Source: Aphelocoma coerulescens (taxonomy: Eukaryota; Chordata; Aves; Passeriformes; Corvidae). Taken from it: 64,000 nucleotides of DNA. Below are positions 59,092 through 64,000 of this stretch, piece after piece; within the stretch, counting starts at the first letter, position 1; each line of letters starts with the position of its first letter. The notes beneath the pieces are model-generated. The model worked only from the letters and a program-made list of their open reading frames with translations, searched no databases and was not told the DNA's origin. Both the position numbers and the translations under genes were made by a program. Where the stretch lies: assembly GCF_041296385.1 (NCBI RefSeq), contig NC_091020.1, positions 30,212,001 through 30,276,000 on the forward strand. The letters are read 5' to 3'.

Positions 59092-60908
59092 ACTATATGA
59101 CAGTTGTTTTTTGTAGCATCACTGGATTACGAGCACCCAAATCAGTGGCTGATATCTGGAGAGATGCAGGCCCCAATCTTACAATATTATTCAACCAAAC
59201 TTACACTAGTTTAACTATGTAGAGAGCCAGATGTACAACTTGTTTATACATTGGATATTTCAGAAACTGAACACTATTTTAGAGCTAATTTCATGGTTAC
59301 GTGTTGCTATATAAAGCTACATGCGGTAGGACTTGCTCCCTGAAAATCTGAATTAATTATAGTGTAGGTATCTAATTAAACTAAGCACTGATTTCTGACG
59401 TCCGTTTTATAACTTATTCTGAATTACTTTGAAGCTTTTGCTGGATGATAAGTTTTGTAGCAGTGAAGTAAAAGGATTCATCAGACATATAAAATAGAAT
59501 TTCCTCTTACTCTTTTCATGAGTATGGTTTGAAAACTTGATCATTGCAAGAGGCACAATTTTTTTAAACAGTGCCATGACGTGTTTGTAAAAATTAAAGT
59601 TGAAATTCTACCCAAAATTTTAACATGAAGAACTATGATACAGGAAACTGAGAGTAACTGATCTCTCTTTGTGTCTGAAGCTTAGGCAGTCTGACTCTGG
59701 AGCCCTTGACAAAAACTCACACTTCTAGAGAAAAGCTCGAACTGGTAATTGCTACTGATGCTTGTCCTGAAACAACTTGGCCTTTGAATGAACTCCCATT
59801 ACAGGGCAGACTAGTGCAGTAGCTTCACAAACACTTCATGACAGTCCTGAAAAAATGACCATTCATAAGCAGGAAACAAAAAAGAAAAGCTCTGCTCTCT
59901 TCTGACAAGGAGCCAGGGAATTGAAGATGTTCCTGTGTTCACAGAATATGGGTAGAATTAAAACACAATAGAGAGCCATGCTGTTTATTAAGATATTTTG
60001 CTGCAAGCAGGCAGTAATCCATCTCAGATTTAAGCCTAAAAGCCTTTCAACTTGTAGATCATATGCTTGATATACACAGGAGATGAAGAGTGGATGATCC
60101 AATAGCCCTTTGTGCATTTAAGCTTTAAGTGCCAGGATACCATTTAACTTTTAGTAAGCACTCCTCAAAATAATTTCATTGTGTCACCTACTTCTACACA
60201 GAACATTCTAGTCTGTGTATGATGGACTGCTTCTCTCCCCATGCATGGAGCAGGTAACTGGGAATTAACAAACCAGCACAGTCAAAAAACCTAAAGGTTT
60301 TACACTCTGACAAAGACAACTGTGTACATTTGGTACTACTCTTGGCTTAATCACTAAACATCAGCAATTGACAAAAAACATACCCACTTTCTTTGCTGAG
60401 GAACGTGATGATTTTTATGATGGATATTTGGGCATATTAGGTGTAGTGATTGTTTTCTGGTTGAAGCCTAATGAGTTTTACACACTGTGCTTCTCATTGC
60501 TTTAGATACATTTCAGAAAATGTACAAATGCAAATTTACTATCTTATTCCTGATCAACAGGGTCTTCTGTCAAAAACCTCTTTTTATCACTCCTCCTCTC
60601 TTGCTGTTTCATTAGCTGCTTGCAAGAAATGGAGATTAGAAAGCAGCAGATCTGTATAAAGGTACATTCCTATCAGAATGCGAGTAGGCAATATTTTCAC
60701 TGGATAACCTGCATATTTTCTAATAAACAATACAACCTGACAGAAATCTGACACTGAATTCTATTCCTCAGCACAACTCCCGTTACGCTCCATTGAACCA
60801 TAACTTTTCCTACGCTAACATAATGAAATACACCATATCAATACACCATAACCAAACAGGATTGTGCAATTCCATCAGTGCAATTAATGCAAGAAAGCCA
60901 AGGACTTA
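59092..60908. other. Intergenic region
   Basis: AT-rich sequence between the 458-bp LTR and the CR1 copy. Nothing recognisable was found. Confidence 0.65.
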
Positions 60909-61350
60909 CTGGAGTGAGCCCTGTGCAGGGCACAAAGATGGATTAAAGGGCTGCAGTGTCCTTCATAATGGGAGAAGCTGAGATAGCTGGAACTCTTCAG
61001 TCGGGAAAGAGAAGGCTCTGGGGGCTCCCATCAGTGTGTATAAATACTTGACAGGAGGGAATGAAGAGGAGAAAGCTGGACTCCTCTCAGTACATCCCAC
61101 TGGCAAAACAAGAAGCAATAGGCACAAATTTAAAATAGCACATTCAGTGTAAGACAAGAATATAATTTTTGCCACAAACACTGGAGCAGGTGGCCCAGAG
61201 AGGTTATGGAGTCTCCCTCTGGGGACATATTCCAAACCTGACTGCACAGGGTCCTGGGCAACCTGCTTGAGTGGACCTGGCCTGAGCAGGTGAGATGGAG
61301 TAGATAATCTCAGAAGGACTCTTCCAGCCTAAATGCTTGTGATTCTGTAA
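60909..61350 (+). mobile_element. CR1 LINE, 5'-truncated 3' end
   Basis: The series TGGAGTGAGCCCTGTGCAGG, GCACAAAGATGGATTAAAGG, GCTGAGATAGCTGGAACTCT, AGAGAAGGCTCTGGGGGCTC, GGTGGCCCAGAGAGGTTATG, GGAGTCTCCCTCTGGGGACA, GGTCCTGGGCAACCTGCTTG and the tail CAGAAGGACTCTTCCAGCCT...TGATTCTGTAA follows the CR1 3' consensus in plus orientation. About 440 bases are retained, with no coding capacity. It is more diverged than the copy at 15.2 kb. Confidence 0.93.
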
Positions 61351-61501
61351 TTTGCATCGTAGGATAGCTTCAGAAAAGAAAGAACAAGTTTTGTGAAAAT
61401 TCATTTGAATTGTGCTCTAGGAGTCTGAAATACTATGTTAGCATTAAACAGCATTTTCTTCTAAAAGTCATAATGTTAATTACCCTATTTATTTCAAAGG
61501 G

Positions 61502-62227
61502 TGTGGTGATGCGATGTTTTTATTGTAATTTTTGTATGTTCTTTGTACCCTAATGGTTCGTCCCGACCTTCCCCACTTCTATTCCCAGTTGATCTGCCCC
61601 AGATCCAAGCCGCTCCCCCGGTGCTCCCAAAAATGGTTATCCCCTCCCCTTGTTCAGGCTCCTTCCCTATCAATCATCCAAAAACCCCTCCCGGAGTTCT
61701 GGACTGTTCTGTGCCTGTCACCAAAGCCCTCCCTAATTACCCTTATATGGTGCCCGTCAATCCCCCGAGACCCTGCCCCCTCGGAGACCTCCCCTCTTGG
61801 AAATCCCCTAATCTCGACGCCCCATTGGGGCATGTGACCCCTCTCCCTCCACCCACCAAGACCATTGGGCCAGATGTGAGTCCTTCCCCCCAGCGTCCCT
61901 CCCTCCTGATCCGCCTATTAGTCCCTAGTTGGGGTACGCCCCTTGCTCAACCCCCCTTTATAGGGCATGGTCGCTCTGCGCGTGTTTCGTGTCCTTTGTG
62001 GATGCTCTCTCGTGAGCTTGTGCGGCTTCTCGTGGCAAGCTTCCCCACTCCTTTTTATCCTCTCCCTCGTCGGGGCTGCTGACAGCTACAGCACCTGGGC
62101 CTTCATCTCCCCGGGGCAGAGCTGAGCTCCAGAGGAGCAGCTTTAAAGCCTCGAGCCTTCGGCTGCTCCCCGCTCCTGCTGCACACTGCAGCTGCTGGCC
62201 GGGCTGAAGAGAGCGGTCAGTGCCACA
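61502..62227 (+). mobile_element. Probable solo LTR (726 bp, GC/C-rich)
   Basis: A sharply bounded block of pyrimidine- and CpG-rich sequence unlike its AT-rich surroundings. It starts TGTGG and ends CCACA, a 5-bp inverted terminus with retroviral TG...CA ends. Flanks AAGGG (61497-61501) and AAGGA (62228-62232) could be a 5-bp target duplication with one change. A 6-bp repeat CAAAGG at 61495-61500 and 62226-62231 is an alternative reading. A TATA-like TTTATA lies at 61957-61962. The 179-codon open frame inside (61543-62082) is proline-rich and probably not a gene. The family is not identified. Confidence 0.6.
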
Positions 62228-64000
62228 AAGGAGTTATTAATTGTTCTCTTGAACCAAAAATACTTTCCAAAATCAAGTCACATTCAGAAGTAGAATAATT
62301 CTACTTCTGTCCATATGTGTTTGAATCTTGAAGCACGTTTATCAGCGTTTGAAGATACGAATTTTGCATTAGGTTTTGCATTAGAAACATTCACTATTTG
62401 CATGTTTGTATCAGCCACTGCTCAATTTTAGAAAACAGGAGTATATGAAATCTGAACTAATCCTTTCTGTGCGAATGCACCATGCCTGGTTATTGCTCCA
62501 GGAATCACATCTCTTCCAAAACACTATAAACCTAGCAGACTGACCTCATGGTCACAGAACTCTGTAATTTCCAGCCTTTCTGTCAGAAATGCTATGGATT
62601 TACAAGTGTCACCGATTTTCAATGGAAGTCAAAGGTGTACAGGCTCACTCAAAACCTTCTGCTTTGAAACAAGCCACACAAGGAGCTTCTAATAGGATTC
62701 TGTCAGTACAAAAAAAATTATAAAAACAGTATCTTATAGATGAGTAAGCTCCAAGCACTAATGCAGGTCAATAGATTCTTTTCCTACAAAGTCAGGTATA
62801 TTTCATTGCATCAGCTGGATGTCATATAAACATATATCTGAATGTCTTATATGGAGCTGTTAAGATTGTGTTCTTCAGAAGTCAGACTGAAAAGCTTTCA
62901 GTTTACAGTCACAAAATGTGCATTTTTTTAAGAGTTCTATAAGATCACTATTTCCTTTTTTTTAAAATTAACTAAATGAGTATTGAAGTGAAAAAAACAA
63001 TTAAAGATAACAGAATTAGGGGAAAATAGGGAATTTTACCTTCACGGCTCGCGCAGCATTTCCCCAGCCCCAGGGGAATTATTTAAACCTTGTTTATAGC
63101 AAAAAAAGGATCAAAATGGTTATAAATGTTGTACGACTTCCATAAAAAGATCTGAAAATTTTTCAGAGTTGTGAAAAAACACCACAACAGAAGACAAGTT
63201 TTTTGGAAAAAAAACCCTGTAATTTTGAATTAAAGAAATCTAAATTAGTGAAATGGAAGAAATGAAGTCAGTTATAAGTTCGTATGATCTTATGGGCTTA
63301 TCATGAAATGATAGTCAAGCTTTTGCTCCAGATGGTGCAATAGTGCTTGTGACATCCACTTTGAACTGCAATCTAGTTATGTGTCAAGCAGGAGAGTCCA
63401 TTATTCACTGCATCAGTGCTGGGGAAAGAAGGTTAAAAGTTCAAGACATGCCCCAAGTGATTAAGGTTGTAAAAATCAGGAGATATACCATGGGGAAAAA
63501 TATGCCACTCTTCCTTTTCTTCCATACTCAGTTTGTTCCCCAAAAAAATGTGTTTAAGGAAAAAAAAGAAAAACCAAACAAAACACCAAAACTGCAAACC
63601 AAAACAAGAAAATAAGAGGATGCAGGAATGCAACTCACTTTTGTAATGTAAAAAATATCTTTTTATTTGAATTCCTTGAACTGTTCTGCTTCTAGCTTCT
63701 CTTCACCTAGAAAGAAACATAAAGGCTTCTCTTAAAATCTGTCCACAAGTTACAGAACTTGAGAACTCAGTTAACACTTTCTCACTCGTGATATTTTCTT
63801 CAACTATGATATACTTTTAACTAAGATCTCAAACTTTATTTTTCACGTACCCCACAGATCACCAGTTCACCTGCACTAGTCAGGCTTCACTCCTCAGTCA
63901 CGTAAAACTTTGTTCTGCTAACCAGTAACACAACCTACAAACTGCTTCCCACCACCCCAAAAATTTCTGCTTTTGGAACTGCAAGTGCTGCTTCTCCAAT
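62228..64000. other. Intergenic region to the window end
   Basis: AT-rich sequence with purine-rich A tracts near 63540-63615. No recognisable coding exon, RNA or repeat. Confidence 0.6.

Noticed and set aside
61543..62082. A 179-codon proline-rich open frame
   Set aside because: It falls inside the probable LTR and reflects its C-rich composition. A second overlapping frame is equally open for 101 codons.
1..64000. CRISPR arrays, bacterial operons or phage-like defence systems
   Set aside because: The window is vertebrate: spliced HSPA12A exons, CR1 and LTR elements and a CpG-island promoter. No regularly spaced repeats of the CRISPR kind are present.

Overview
The window is nuclear DNA of a bird, most likely a songbird (passerine). 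It holds 3' ends of CR1 LINEs on both strands, a degraded CR1 reverse-transcriptase fragment, a tRNA-Ile-derived SINE with a CR1-like tail (the TguSINE1 type described from zebra finch), and LTRs including an avian ERVL-type LTR. Most of the sequence is AT-rich and non-coding, as expected for vertebrate introns and intergenic DNA. There is no sign of bacterial gene organisation.

The one gene I can identify with confidence is HSPA12A, an atypical HSP70-family member, on the minus strand. Its first coding exon (27180-27207) sits in a CpG island at about 26.6-27.6 kb. Five more coding exons follow at 13334-13419, 11297-11424, 4809-4995, 3851-3955 and 1901-2017. Together they encode about the first 217 residues in one continuous frame, with a usable splice site at every junction. 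The rest of the gene (most of the ATPase core and the C terminus) lies beyond position 1. Intron 1 is about 13.8 kb and contains a CR1 copy.

The remaining ~36 kb (27.7-64 kb), upstream of HSPA12A, looks mostly intergenic. It contains the CR1 reverse-transcriptase relic (42.9-43.2 kb), the SINE (44.5 kb), an ERVL-type LTR fragment (56.3-56.6 kb), a well-bounded 458-bp LTR (58634-59091), a CR1 3' end (60.9-61.35 kb), a probable 726-bp LTR (61502-62227) and a GATA microsatellite (51.6 kb).

The items most worth a second look are a near-perfect pre-miRNA-like hairpin at 46.56-46.62 kb, an unrecognised protein-like terminal exon at 54439-54656, a promoter-like GC-rich patch with a micro-ORF and splice donor at 43.8-44.2 kb, a 3 x 17-bp tandem repeat in the HSPA12A 5' leader region, and several non-coding stretches that look conserved. 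I did not find enolase-like exons where human synteny would put ENO4.
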